Notes: a model not told the origin generated them from the letters alone. 50,459 nucleotides of DNA from Acidobacteriaceae bacterium (GCA_030042915.1 JASHYS010000245.1:1-50459), one strand, 5' to 3'. Positions 39,872 to 48,538 are shown, counted from the stretch's first letter. Numbers and translations: made by a program.

Positions 39872-39916
39872 CTATCCCGCCCTAAACGCACAAAACGCGT
39901 TTAGGACGGGGCACCC
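39872..39916. repeat. REP-like palindrome, copy 2
   Basis: CCTAAACGC and GCGTTTAGG form a 9-bp stem around ACAAAAC, flanked by CCCGC and ACGGGGCACCC. Compared with copy 1 at 31731, one stem pair is changed on both sides (G-C to A-T), so the hairpin is conserved rather than the sequence. Confidence 0.75.
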
Positions 39917-39949
39917 AATTTTCGTGCTGAGGTTAGGAAAGACGTCGCC

Positions 39950-41341
39950 ATGAAAACACTCATTCAGAACGGAACCATCGTCAACGCGGACGCCAGCGTA
40001 AAAGCTGATCTATTGATCGACGGCGCGGTCATCAAGGAAGTGCGCGCGGGTATTCCAACCAGTGCGGCTGACAAAGTGGTGGATGCAACGGGGCTGCTGG
40101 TGTTGCCGGGTGGGATCGACGCGCATACGCATCTTGACATGCCATTCGGCGGAACATGTTCGGCCGACGACTTCGAGACGGGCACGCGCGCGGCGGCGAT
40201 CGGCGGCACGACGACGATTGTGGATTTCGCTATCCAGGCCAAGGGCACCAAGATGCGTGCGGCCTTGGACACCTGGTGGAAGAAGGCCGAGGGCAGGGCG
40301 TGCATCGACTATGGCTTGCACATGATTGTCACCGATCTGCCCGATGCGGGCCTCGAAGATATGGACGACATGGTGCGCGAAGGCGTGGCCAGCTTCAAGC
40401 TGTTCATGGCCTATCCCAACGTGCTGATGGTCGACGACGCCACCATTTTCAAGGCGCTTAAGCAGACGGCGAAGAACGGCGCGCTCATCTGCATGCACGC
40501 TGAGAACGGGTCCGTAATTGATGTCATCGTGCGGCAGGCGCTGGCCGAGGGCAAAACCGCGCCGATCCATCACATGCTCACGCGGCCCACCAAGGCCGAA
40601 GCCGAAGCCGTGCATCGCGCCATTGCCATGGCCGAGATTGCCGGCGTGCCGATTTATATCGTGCACCTCTCCAGCGAAGACGCCCTGAACCAGGTGCGCG
40701 AGGCGCGCGACCGCGGCCTGCCGGCGTTTGCCGAAACCTGCCCGCAGTATCTGGTGCTCTCGCTTGAGGACGTGGCCGACAAAGGATGGGAGGGCGCAAA
40801 GTACGTGTTTACGCCGCCGCTGCGCGAGCGCAAGAACCAGCCCAAACTCTGGGAGGGGTTGCGCCAGGATAACTTGCAGGTGGTGTCGACCGATCACTGC
40901 CCTTTTTGCTTCGCCGACCAGAAGGCGCTGGGCAAGGATGACTTCACCAAGATTCCCAACGGCGGGCCAGGCATCGAGAATCGGCTGCAACTGCTGCATC
41001 ATCACGGCGTGGGAAAGGGCAACTTCTCGATCAATCGCTTCGTCGAGCTGGTATCGACGGCGCCCGCGCGCATCTTCGGTATGTATCCCAGGAAAGGCGT
41101 GCTGGCCGCGGGCAGCGACGCCGACTTGGTCTTGTGGGATCCGAGCGAGGACTACACCATCAGCGCGAAAACGCATCACATGCGCGTGGATTACTCCATG
41201 TTCGAAGGATTCAAGGTCCGCGGCAATGCGCGCGACGTGTACTCGCGCGGCGAGTTGATTGTCAGCGGCGGCAACTTCATCGGCAAAGCTGGCCGCGGAA
41301 AGTATCTGCGGCGCGAAGCCCGCGGCGGCGCGTGGAAGTGA
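39950..41341 (+). CDS. hydA: Dihydropyrimidinase
   Basis: A 463-residue amidohydrolase opening dihydrouracil or dihydrothymine to the N-carbamoyl-beta-amino acid. Binuclear metal ligands are visible: H59 and H61 (DAHTHLDMP), the lysine to be carboxylated K150 (SFKLFMAYPN), H183 (CMHAENG), H239 (IVHLSS) and D315 (STDHCPF). The C-terminal part GVLAAGSDADLVLWDP is typical of the family. Allantoinase and hydantoinase are the close alternatives, but placement directly after preTA with beta-ureidopropionase in the same operon settles the likely role. An AGGAAAG site precedes the ATG. About 95 bases, including the REP-like palindrome, separate it from preA. Confidence 0.95.
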   Translation: MKTLIQNGTIVNADASVKADLLIDGAVIKEVRAGIPTSAADKVVDATGLLVLPGGIDAHTHLDMPFGGTCSADDFETGTRAAAIGGTTTIVDFAIQAKGTKMRAALDTWWKKAEGRACIDYGLHMIVTDLPDAGLEDMDDMVREGVASFKLFMAYPNVLMVDDATIFKALKQTAKNGALICMHAENGSVIDVIVRQALAEGKTAPIHHMLTRPTKAEAEAVHRAIAMAEIAGVPIYIVHLSSEDALNQVREARDRGLPAFAETCPQYLVLSLEDVADKGWEGAKYVFTPPLRERKNQPKLWEGLRQDNLQVVSTDHCPFCFADQKALGKDDFTKIPNGGPGIENRLQLLHHHGVGKGNFSINRFVELVSTAPARIFGMYPRKGVLAAGSDADLVLWDPSEDYTISAKTHHMRVDYSMFEGFKVRGNARDVYSRGELIVSGGNFIGKAGRGKYLRREARGGAWK

Positions 41342-41343
41342 GA

Positions 41344-41378
41344 AAGCAGCTTCTAGCCGCTAGCTTCCAGCTAATAGC
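41344..41378. repeat. Degenerate AGCT-type spacer repeat
   Basis: Imperfect units AGCAGCTTCTAGCCGCTAGC and TTCCAGCTAATAGCC directly follow the dihydropyrimidinase stop. Same class as at 26553 and 41921. Confidence 0.5.
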
Positions 41379-41438
41379 CTGTTCGTGCCAGGATGAGGGT
41401 TCTACCGGACATGCGGTTTCCCCCTTTCAAGAGGAAAT

Positions 41439-41891
41439 ATGGATGATCTCAAAAAGCTCGCACTAGAGCTTCTCGAAACAGAGAAGCGGTTCTTGTTGGA
41501 AGATAAGGGCGAATATAGTTCTGCCGTGGTGGTAGTCGTCGCGCCGAAGGGACGATATTGGGAAGAAGTGGAGTTTGAGAACGAAGAGGGGAAGATAAGC
41601 GCGTATGCAGCAATCGTTGACCGTGCGAGGAATAATCACGCCTCTGCAATCATCACGATAAACACCGGTTACAGGATTGAATCGCCGACTGAAGAGGAAT
41701 TCGCAAGTTATCGCTGGGGAGACCTCGCGCGCAAGGGTATGGGACGCGCGATCACGCTCACAATTTCCGGCCCTTCAATCGGGGCTTGCAGCCTGACCCT
41801 TCCATTCAACATTGAGAACGATTCGATCAGGATCGGCGAAGCGAGCGACTTTGAGCCTGCAGTTGTTGGCCTGTTACCGAACTGGCCCTAA
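41439..41891 (+). CDS. Protein of unknown function inside the pyrimidine cluster
   Basis: A 150-residue soluble protein. The N-terminal helix DDLKKLALELLETEKRFLLED is followed by beta-type segments (YSSAVVVVVAPKGRYWEEVEF, KISAYAAIVDRARNNHASAIITINTGYRI) and a C-terminal part rich in Ser and Ile (ITLTISGPSIGACSLTLPF). There is no signal peptide, membrane helix or recognised motif. A GAGGAAAT site precedes the ATG. Base composition is clearly lower in GC than the neighbours and AGCT-type repeats lie on both sides, so it may be an insertion into an otherwise regular operon between dihydropyrimidinase and permease. Not assigned to any family. Confidence 0.75.
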   Translation: MDDLKKLALELLETEKRFLLEDKGEYSSAVVVVVAPKGRYWEEVEFENEEGKISAYAAIVDRARNNHASAIITINTGYRIESPTEEEFASYRWGDLARKGMGRAITLTISGPSIGACSLTLPFNIENDSIRIGEASDFEPAVVGLLPNWP

Positions 41892-41920
41892 CAGGAAACT
41901 TCGACTCCGCAAAGGTGCAA

Positions 41921-41946
41921 AAAAGCTAAGAGCTAAAAGCTAATCG
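41921..41946. repeat. Degenerate AGCT-type spacer repeat
   Basis: AAAAAGCTAAGAGCTAAAAG and a further GCTAAT unit, period about 10, upstream of the permease gene. Same class as the other AGCT repeats. Confidence 0.6.
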
Positions 41947-41987
41947 CGCTGTTTTTGATACAGTAGACAAACCACGGAGGAGGTCCC

Positions 41988-43403
41988 GTGAGTTCCGTCG
42001 ATCCATCACTATCGAATCAGGACCTGAGGCCGGTGCCGCCGGAGAAGCGCAGCTGGAGCTTCTACAACTACACCGCGCTGTGGTTCTCGATGTGCATGGA
42101 GATCACCACGTACCGGCTCGCGTCGGGCTTGATCGCCAAGGGCATGGATTGGAAGCAGGCCATCGGGACGGTACTGCTGGGCAACCTGATCGTGCTGGTT
42201 CCCATGCTGCTGAACGCGCACGCGGGAGCCAAGTACGGAATTCCCTTCCCTGTGTTTCTGCGCGCGTCGTTCGGGGTGCGCGGAGCCAACCTGGCGGCGC
42301 TGCTGCGCGCGGCGGTGGCGTGCGGATGGTTCGGCATTCAGTCGTGGATCGGCGGCAGCGCCATCGATGCCATGCTGGTGGTCATCTGGCCCAGCCTGGC
42401 CGGCAACACCTTCGTGTTGTGGACGTGTTTCCTCCTCTTCTGGCTGCTCAACATGGTCGTTGTGTGGCGCGGCGTTGATTCCATCCGCCGGCTGCAGGCC
42501 TTCGGCGCGCCGTTCATGTTCGTGATGGCGGCGGGGCTGCTGGTTTGGGTGCGCGCGAAAGCCGGCAGTTTCGGCGCCATGCTGTCGACGCCGAGCCAGT
42601 TTCATTCGCGCAGCGAGTTTTTGAGCGTGTTCTTTCCGTCGCTCACGGCCATGGTCGGCTACTGGGCTACGCTGGCCCTGAATATCCCTGACTTCACGCG
42701 CTACTCCAAATCGCAGAGTGCGCAGTCGTGGGGACAGGCGTTCGGACTGCCGGTGGCGATGGTGCTTTACACGTTTCTGGGCATCGCCGTCACTTCGGCT
42801 TCGGTGGTGCTGTTCGGCAAGCCCATCTGGGACCCTGTGCAACTGATCGGCATGTTCCACGAGCCGTTTGTCGCCTTCCTCGCCCTGATCGCCGTGCTGG
42901 TTGCTACTCTCAACGTGAACATCGGCGCCAACGTCGTCTCCCCGTCAAATGATTTCTCGAACCTCTACCCGCGACTCATCAGCTTTCGGACCGGCGGCCT
43001 GATCACCGGCTTTCTGGGCCTCGCGATGTGTCCGTGGAAGCTGCTGGCCACGCCCGACGCGTACATCTTCGGCTGGCTGGTCGGCTACTCGGGGCTGCTC
43101 GGGCCCGTGGCCGGCATCATGGTGTGCGATTACTTCTTCATCCGCCACACCGAGCTCGACGTCAACTCGCTTTACCACCGCGATGGCGTCTACCACTATT
43201 CGAAGGGCGTGAATCCCAGGGCAATCATCGCGCTTGCGCTGGGAGTGGCGATCGCCCTGGTCGGGGTCTTTGTCCCGGCGCTCCATTTCCTCTACGACTA
43301 CGCTTGGTTCGTGGGCTTCTTTACGGCAGGCGCAGCGTACGTGGCGATGATGAAACTGGCCGCGCCGGCGCTGCCCGAGGAACGAGCCGAAGAAGTGGCC
43401 TGA
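41988..43403 (+). CDS. NCS1-family nucleobase permease
   Basis: A 471-residue, 12-helix member of the NCS1 nucleobase:cation symporter family. The N-terminus RPVPPEKRSWSFYNYTALWFSMCMEITTYRLASGLI holds the family signature and helix 1. AACGWFGIQSWIGGSAI (helix 3) contains the Trp and Gln that contact the substrate. ATLALNIPDFTRYSKS and NVNIGANVVSPSNDFSNLYPRLI mark helices 6 and 8. It should import uracil, allantoin or a hydantoin with H+ or Na+. The neighbouring pyrimidine pathway makes uracil or thymine most likely. The GTG start has a GGAGGAGG site. It is in the same direction as dihydropyrimidinase but separated by an unknown gene. Confidence 0.92.
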   Translation: MSSVDPSLSNQDLRPVPPEKRSWSFYNYTALWFSMCMEITTYRLASGLIAKGMDWKQAIGTVLLGNLIVLVPMLLNAHAGAKYGIPFPVFLRASFGVRGANLAALLRAAVACGWFGIQSWIGGSAIDAMLVVIWPSLAGNTFVLWTCFLLFWLLNMVVVWRGVDSIRRLQAFGAPFMFVMAAGLLVWVRAKAGSFGAMLSTPSQFHSRSEFLSVFFPSLTAMVGYWATLALNIPDFTRYSKSQSAQSWGQAFGLPVAMVLYTFLGIAVTSASVVLFGKPIWDPVQLIGMFHEPFVAFLALIAVLVATLNVNIGANVVSPSNDFSNLYPRLISFRTGGLITGFLGLAMCPWKLLATPDAYIFGWLVGYSGLLGPVAGIMVCDYFFIRHTELDVNSLYHRDGVYHYSKGVNPRAIIALALGVAIALVGVFVPALHFLYDYAWFVGFFTAGAAYVAMMKLAAPALPEERAEEVA

Positions 43404-43571
43404 AACCGCCTCAGCCGTCAGCCATAGGCTTTTGGCCTCGTCCCGCCCGAGCAACATCGTTTTTCGCCAAACCTTTGGCGTCGTCCCGAAGGTACCCATT
43501 CCTCGCTTACCCGCCTTCAACCCATCCGTCGAAAAGAGTTAGTCTTGAATCAGAATCCTCAGCGTTCGGCC

Positions 43572-44723
43572 ATGGGTGAAAGGTTCGCCATCCGCAGTGC
43601 GATTGCCGTTTTCCGCGCTTTATTCCTCGGCTATATCGCCGCGGGTTGCGCCTGCTGCCTGGCCCGCGCCGATGATCTCAAGCCGCGCGTCATCGTCTTC
43701 GTCCACGGCATTCACGGCAGCCGCGACACGTGGCGCGCGTCGAACGGCGCATACTGGCCGCAACTCATTCAGACCGATCCGCACTTCCAGCAATCCGACG
43801 TCGTGGTGGCCGAATACCCCACGCCCTCGATGCGCGGCGCGCTGTCGACCACAAAACTCGCGCAAATCCTCTACGATCGCCTCCAGGCCCAGCACGTCTG
43901 GGACCACCGTGAAGTGGTCTTCATCGCGCACAGCCTGGGCGGAATCCTGATCGAAGAAATGCTGCTCAACCATCCCGCCGATGCCGCGCATGTCCGCTTC
44001 ATCGTTTCCTACTCCACGCCGCACGAGGGATCGTTTGTCGCCAGCCTGGCCAGCATCTATGACAGCGACCCGCTGCTCACCGACCTGCGCGACGGCAACG
44101 ACAACAGCTTTCTGATGGATCTGGAGCAGAAGTGGAGAAGCACGCCCTCCGCCGCCGCGATCCATCGCTACTGCGCCTATGAGGCGCTCGACACCTCCGC
44201 CGGCGCAGGCGTTGGCCGCTACTTTGGCGCGCATACCCGTGTGGTCACTTACTACAGCGCCACCTATGGGTGCGACACCGATACGCCGCCACAGAAAATC
44301 TCCACAGACCACATCGACATCGTCCGCCCGCCCAATCGCTCTGCCGATGCCTACACATTTTTCGCCGCTGTCTACCGCAACAATCCCGTCATCGACGAAG
44401 TGGAGAGCGTGCGCGACAACAAGGGGCCGACCCTCAAAGTCGATTGCAACCGCACCAATTCGGCCGATGACCTCGAGGTGCCCATCGCGCTCGACCCATC
44501 GCTGCACGAGCAGCTCCTGTCGGCCGAGGCCGAGTTCGCCGATACGTCCAGGATCAGGGTCACATCCCCGCCCGTCGTCACGCGCGTCGACCCCTGGGGC
44601 GTTGCCCACGTCTCCTACGCGTTCGAAGGCCGCGGCCGCGATCTGATCCTTGCCTGCCCTGCCGGCCACGCGTCCATCCTCGTCCACTTCCACATCCGCA
44701 GCGAGGTGCCGGTGACAGAGTAG
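43572..44723 (+). CDS. Exported alpha/beta-hydrolase (lipase-like)
   Basis: About 383 residues. The N-terminal segment (AIAVFRALFLGYIAAGCACCLARADD) looks like a signal sequence, possibly with a lipobox-like AAGC. The hydrolase core has VIVFVHGIHGSRDTW (oxyanion region) and the nucleophile elbow IAHSLGGIL. STPHEGSFVASLASI follows, as in PGAP1/lipase-like proteins. The last 130 residues, after about residue 250, are a beta-rich domain with no recognised motif. A lipase or esterase acting in the periplasm is likely. Two starts are possible: ATG 43572 or an upstream TTG at 43545. Neither has a strong ribosome binding site. The shorter one gives the better signal peptide. No operon partner. Confidence 0.8.
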   Translation: MGERFAIRSAIAVFRALFLGYIAAGCACCLARADDLKPRVIVFVHGIHGSRDTWRASNGAYWPQLIQTDPHFQQSDVVVAEYPTPSMRGALSTTKLAQILYDRLQAQHVWDHREVVFIAHSLGGILIEEMLLNHPADAAHVRFIVSYSTPHEGSFVASLASIYDSDPLLTDLRDGNDNSFLMDLEQKWRSTPSAAAIHRYCAYEALDTSAGAGVGRYFGAHTRVVTYYSATYGCDTDTPPQKISTDHIDIVRPPNRSADAYTFFAAVYRNNPVIDEVESVRDNKGPTLKVDCNRTNSADDLEVPIALDPSLHEQLLSAEAEFADTSRIRVTSPPVVTRVDPWGVAHVSYAFEGRGRDLILACPAGHASILVHFHIRSEVPVTE

Positions 44724-45202
44724 GCGCCGCTGGGTGGTGGGCACCGAGCCGGCCTCACGCGTCGCACGCCTGCCCAGTCCATACCGGCCGTGCAAGGATA
44801 CCCACCCCCCACCCCTTTTTGGACTAAGTGGTTTATCTTCAATCACTTGATCTTTCATCATTTTTTCCAGCCCACTGATTCGAAAGGGTTTAGACCCTCA
44901 AAGTCGTCGATCGAAAGGAGTTAGGCCGGCTGCTCGGTCCCGCCATTCCTTTCACCAAGGACTATCGTAGCGAATGGAGAGAAATAACCTGCAAAGCATG
45001 CAAGAATTTATCTGATTGATAAACAATGAGATGCGAGACAAGTTGGGACCTCGGGTACTTGACACGTTTGAATGGTGAGGGCCGGGGGCCCTTCACGACA
45101 GCCGGTCAGCCACCCAAACAACGCTGACCTGTCGTTCCGCCCCATCGAGCAAAGAGTGCTCACCGCGGGCCCTAGGTCCGCGGGGTCCCGTACGATGCCG
45201 CG
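44724..45202. other. Convergent spacer between hydrolase and aminotransferase genes
   Basis: 479 bases without a supported gene. It holds the strong hairpin at 45163-45183, a smaller GAGGGCC-GGG-GGCCCTTC hairpin near 45078-45095, and an AT-richer patch near 45003-45045. Nothing else is evident. Confidence 0.6.
45163..45183 (-). terminator. Strong hairpin at the 3' end of the aminotransferase gene
   Basis: CCGCGGGCC and GGTCCGCGG pair over 9 bp (one G-T) around a three-base loop. It starts 20 bases after the aminotransferase stop on the minus strand. No T-run, so intrinsic termination is uncertain. Confidence 0.45.
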
Positions 45203-46561
45203 CTACTCCACCAGCGCGTCGGCGATGGACAGATTTTCGTCGAGGGCTGCGATGCCGAGGTCGAGCTCCTCTTTGGTGACGATGAGCGGCGGAGCGATGA
45301 CGAAGTGGCTCACCCACGCCTGGATCGACACGCCCGCGGCCATCATCTTGGCGGCGATCTGATCGACGACCAGCGGCTTACCTTCGACCTTGTCGCGCAT
45401 GGTGTTGAAGAGCTGTTTGGTCTTGCGGTTTTTCACGAGCTCGACAGCGAAGAAGAGACCGAGGCCGCGCACGTCGCCCACGGATGGGTGCTTGGCTTTC
45501 AGCGCTTCGAGCTTCTGGCGAACGTAAGGCTCGAGATCAGCGGCGCGCTCAACCAGCTTGAGGCGCTGCATTTCTTCGATAGTGACGACGGCGGGGCCAA
45601 GCGTGAGCGGATGCGCCTCGTAGGTATGCCCATGCGAGAAGTAGTGGTCTTCGAAGTAGCCGGCGATATCGGTGGTGGTGGCGCAGAGGCCGAGCGGCAC
45701 GTAGGCCGAGGTGATGCCCTTGGCGGTGACGAGGATGTCGGGCTTGAGGTTCCAGTGATTAACGGAAAACCAGCGGCCGGTGCGGCCCCAGCCGGCCATG
45801 ACTTCGTCGGCGATGAGGAGGACGCCGTGACGGTCGCAGATCTCGCGCAGGCGCGGGAAGTACTCGGGCGGCGGAACGAGGACGCCGTTGGTGCCGACGA
45901 CAGGCTCAACGATGATGGCGGCGACGTCGCTTTCGTTGCGGATCATGTGCTCGATATAGTCGGCGCAGGCGATGTTGCACGCGGGATAGGTGTGCTTGAT
46001 GGGGCAGTCGTAACAGTTCGTCTCGGGCGCGAACACGACGTTGGCGATTTTGCCAGCCGGTTCCATGGCCCAGCGGCGCGGATCGCCGGTGGCGGCGATG
46101 GAGCCGGCGGTGGATCCGTGGTAGGAGCGGTAGCGGGAGATGATTTTGTTCTTGCCTGTATACATCCGCGCGATCTTGAAGGCCGCTTCGTTGGCTTCGG
46201 TGCCGCTGGTGGCGAAGAAGAACTTGTTCAGGCCCTGAGGGAGGACTTCAAGCAGTTTCTCGCTGAGGCGAGCACGCGCAGTGGTGGCGTAACCAGGCGC
46301 CACGTAACACAACTCACGGGCCTGCTCGGCGATGGCTTCGACGACGCGAGGATTTTTGTGGCCAAGATTGACGCACATGAGCTGCGAGCTGAAGTCGAGG
46401 TAGCGCTTGCCCGCGCCGTCGATAAACCAGCATCCTTCAGCATCGGCAATCGGCAGAGGCTTCCAGGTCTTTTGAAAGCGCCAGGTGCCGTAGTTGGTCT
46501 GGCGCGTGATGGTGGAAACCTGCTCTGCAGTGAGCGCCGAATTCGCTGAAGTATCGATCAT
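45203..46561 (-). CDS. Class III PLP aminotransferase, probable beta-alanine/omega-amino acid type
   Basis: A 452-residue pyridoxal-phosphate aminotransferase. The PLP lysine is K281 (LVTAKGITSAYVPLG) and the ring Asp is D252 (LLIADEVMAGWGRTGRW). ATSGTEANEAAFKIAR (about 117-132) binds the phosphate. A short four-Cys insertion (C183, C186, C195, C199 in TNCYDCPIKHTYPACNIACA) may bind a metal or form disulfides and is a subgroup feature. Next to reductive pyrimidine genes it most simply transaminates beta-alanine or beta-aminoisobutyrate to malonate or methylmalonate semialdehyde. Other omega-amino acids are possible. A GGGAGGGAG site precedes the ATG. It faces the pyrimidine operon and so must have its own promoter. 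Confidence 0.88.
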   Translation of the reverse strand: MIDTSANSALTAEQVSTITRQTNYGTWRFQKTWKPLPIADAEGCWFIDGAGKRYLDFSSQLMCVNLGHKNPRVVEAIAEQARELCYVAPGYATTARARLSEKLLEVLPQGLNKFFFATSGTEANEAAFKIARMYTGKNKIISRYRSYHGSTAGSIAATGDPRRWAMEPAGKIANVVFAPETNCYDCPIKHTYPACNIACADYIEHMIRNESDVAAIIVEPVVGTNGVLVPPPEYFPRLREICDRHGVLLIADEVMAGWGRTGRWFSVNHWNLKPDILVTAKGITSAYVPLGLCATTTDIAGYFEDHYFSHGHTYEAHPLTLGPAVVTIEEMQRLKLVERAADLEPYVRQKLEALKAKHPSVGDVRGLGLFFAVELVKNRKTKQLFNTMRDKVEGKPLVVDQIAAKMMAAGVSIQAWVSHFVIAPPLIVTKEELDLGIAALDENLSIADALVE

Positions 46562-46730
46562 GGCTGGGCTCCCTCCCTGGGGACCAAATCATCGTATCAC
46601 CCGCCGAACCGCGTTCGTTTGATGGTACCGATCGGATTTATGTCCGAAAACTGGTCACAAGGAGCGGAGAAAGATTAAAGCCGCGCAGCTTTGTGCCGAT
46701 AGATTCCAGCAGATATCGGGAGAAGCGAAG

Positions 46731-46985
46731 ATGGAGATTGCTCCTATTCCCGGAATTCGCGCTTTGCCCGCCGTGAAGCCGCGACAAGCGGATTTCCGCC
46801 CGCCGGAGGTTTTCGACATTACGGGATCGGCAAAACCGCAGGACGGCAGCGGGCAGCGGGGCGCGAGAAGGGCCGCCGGAGCCGAAGAAAACGAAGAAGA
46901 CGAGCTGATGGTTGAAGGCGAATCCAGCCGCGATGGCGATGTGCTTGAGGAAGATGCGGGCGGAAACATCGACTATTTCGCGTAG
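46731..46985 (+). CDS. Small acidic protein of a lineage-typical type
   Basis: An 84-residue hydrophilic protein. The N-terminus MEIAPIPGIRALPAVKPRQ continues with FRPPEVFDITGSAKP, a Gly/Ala/Arg segment, then the acidic run GAEENEEDELMVEGESS, and it ends IDYFA. It has no transmembrane helix and probably little fixed structure in the middle. I recall near-identical N-termini and NEEDE-type runs in small uncharacterised proteins of Acidobacteriota, but cannot verify this here. A GGGAGAAG ribosome binding site precedes the ATG. It lies between two minus-strand genes and forms its own unit. Function unknown. Confidence 0.75.
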   Translation: MEIAPIPGIRALPAVKPRQADFRPPEVFDITGSAKPQDGSGQRGARRAAGAEENEEDELMVEGESSRDGDVLEEDAGGNIDYFA

Positions 46986-47060
46986 GGTTCAAAATTAGAA
47001 GTTTGCGCTGCCTCTTTGACTTCCCGCCTCTTTCTTTCGTTGGTCTTGTTGTTCCACGAG

Positions 47061-47924
47061 TCAAACGTACACCTCGGGAATGAAATTCTGCTCCTGAATG
47101 GGCGGCCGCACATACTTCGACTTGCCGACGGGCGGAAGCTTCAGAGATTGGGGTGTGAGGTCGCGATAAGGAATCATCGAGAGCAGGTGACGGATGACGT
47201 TGAGGCGCGCGCACTTCTTGTTTTCGGCGTTGACCACGTGCCAGGGAACTTGCTTGGTATCGGTTACGGCGAACATCGCGTCCTTGGCGCGCGAGTAGTC
47301 GGCCCAGTGCTTGCGCGATTCCAGATCCATGGGGCTCAGCTTCCAGCGCTTGGTAGGCGTGCGCATGCGGTCCTGAAAGCGCCGCTCCTGCTCCTCGTCG
47401 CTCACGCTGAACCAGTATTTGACGAGGATGATGCCCGCGCGCACCAGCATGCGCTCGAATTCCGGGCAGCTCTGCATGAAATCGACATACTCGCGCTCTG
47501 AGCAGAAGCCCATTACGCGCTCCACGCCGGCGCGGTTGTACCAGCTGCGATCGAAGAGCACCATCTCGCCTGCCGCGGGCAGGTGGGCCACGTAACGCTG
47601 GAAGTACCACTGCGTTTTTTCGCGCTCAGTGGGCGTGGCGAGCGCCACAATGCGGCAGGCTCGCGGGTTGAGGGACTCGGCGATGCGTTTGATGGCCCCG
47701 CCCTTGCCGGCTGCATCGCGGCCTTCGAACAGCACCACCACGCGCAAACCTTCATGGCGAATCCACTCCTGCAACTTGACCAGCTCGATCTGCAGGCTGG
47801 TTAGCTCTCGCTCATACTTGCAGTCCTCGCCCAGGCGCATGCAAGCGCACTGCACCGCGGTTCCTGTATTGGGTGTGGATCTTCCAGCGGCGTGTTTCCG
47901 ATGCTTCCTGTTCTTCTTTGCCAT
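47061..47924 (-). CDS. ppk2: Polyphosphate kinase 2 family protein
   Basis: A 287-residue PPK2 enzyme, which transfers phosphate between polyphosphate and nucleotides. Walker A is GRDAAGKGGAIKR (68-80), Walker B is MVLFDRSWYNRAGVERVMGF (about 121-140, D125), and the lid region is RTPTKRWKLSPMDLESRKHW. The one-domain length and motif set fit class I PPK2, which favours nucleoside diphosphate phosphorylation from polyphosphate. The N-terminus is basic (MAKKNRKHRKHAAGR) and contains a CACMRLGEDC segment not needed for catalysis. The C-terminus LPPVGKSKYVRPP is typical. The gene is monocistronic, and its ribosome binding site (GGAGG) is somewhat distant. Confidence 0.93.
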   Translation of the reverse strand: MAKKNRKHRKHAAGRSTPNTGTAVQCACMRLGEDCKYERELTSLQIELVKLQEWIRHEGLRVVVLFEGRDAAGKGGAIKRIAESLNPRACRIVALATPTEREKTQWYFQRYVAHLPAAGEMVLFDRSWYNRAGVERVMGFCSEREYVDFMQSCPEFERMLVRAGIILVKYWFSVSDEEQERRFQDRMRTPTKRWKLSPMDLESRKHWADYSRAKDAMFAVTDTKQVPWHVVNAENKKCARLNVIRHLLSMIPYRDLTPQSLKLPPVGKSKYVRPPIQEQNFIPEVYV

Positions 47925-48124
47925 GATCTTTCTGCGCCTCCGAGGCAGACACCACGGGCTCCGTGCGCAAGATTAGTCATTTATCGGCGAGACGCGGCGG
48001 GGCATGAAAAGCCGAAGAACCGGGCTGCTTGCTGCAACACTTTTGCCGATTCCGGGTTCAATGGGGGAAAGCGTCGCGCGGCAACGCCGGGCGCGCCAAA
48101 CTAATTCACTGAATGAGGTCCCCC

Positions 48125-48451
48125 ATGACGAAGCTGAAAGCATTCGCAGCTCTGGCTGCATTGTTGCTGCCTCTGGCCCTGGCCGGGTGTTCGCATCCGC
48201 AGCCGGTGGTGTACGCGGCGCCTCCGCCGCCTCCTGCATTCTCGCCCGCCGCGCAGCAGGGTTATCACGACGGGATATTGGCTGCACGCAACGATATTCG
48301 CAAGGGCTTTGCGCCCGACGTGCAGCGGCATCCGAAGTTCCGCAACCCTCCGGTGCCTCCGCCGGCCATTGAGGAGTACCGGCACGGCTTCCGCGCCGGC
48401 TACGATCAGACGTTCCGTGGCGGACCGCCGCCTGCGCCGCCGGGATATTAG
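48125..48451 (+). CDS. Small lipoprotein with GY-x2-G repeats
   Basis: A 108-residue lipoprotein. The signal MTKLKAFAALAALLLPLALAGC has a perfect lipobox (LAGC) near residue 22. A Pro-rich linker (AAPPPPPAF) follows. The rest contains two related halves, QQGYHDGILAARNDI and EEYRHGFRAGYDQTFRG, each with a Gly-Tyr/aromatic pattern, and it ends in PPPAPPGY. Unknown role, likely outer membrane-attached. The ATG at 48125 is chosen over one 12 bases upstream because GAGG lies 7 bases before it. It is terminated by a strong hairpin. Confidence 0.8.
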   Translation: MTKLKAFAALAALLLPLALAGCSHPQPVVYAAPPPPPAFSPAAQQGYHDGILAARNDIRKGFAPDVQRHPKFRNPPVPPPAIEEYRHGFRAGYDQTFRGGPPPAPPGY

Positions 48452-48472
48452 ATCCGACCGTTGATCGGGCTC

Positions 48473-48499
48473 AAGGGCACGGAGAAATCCGTGCCCTTT
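48473..48499 (+). terminator. Intrinsic terminator of the lipoprotein gene
   Basis: AAGGGCACGGA and TCCGTGCCCTT form an 11-bp perfect stem with a GAAA tetraloop, 21 bases after the stop. The T-run is short (TTT), but the stem is very stable. It could also stop the convergent anti-sigma transcript. Confidence 0.8.
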
Positions 48500-48538
48500 C
48501 AAAAGACCATGTTCTGCGCAGTGTTTTCCGCGGCCCGT

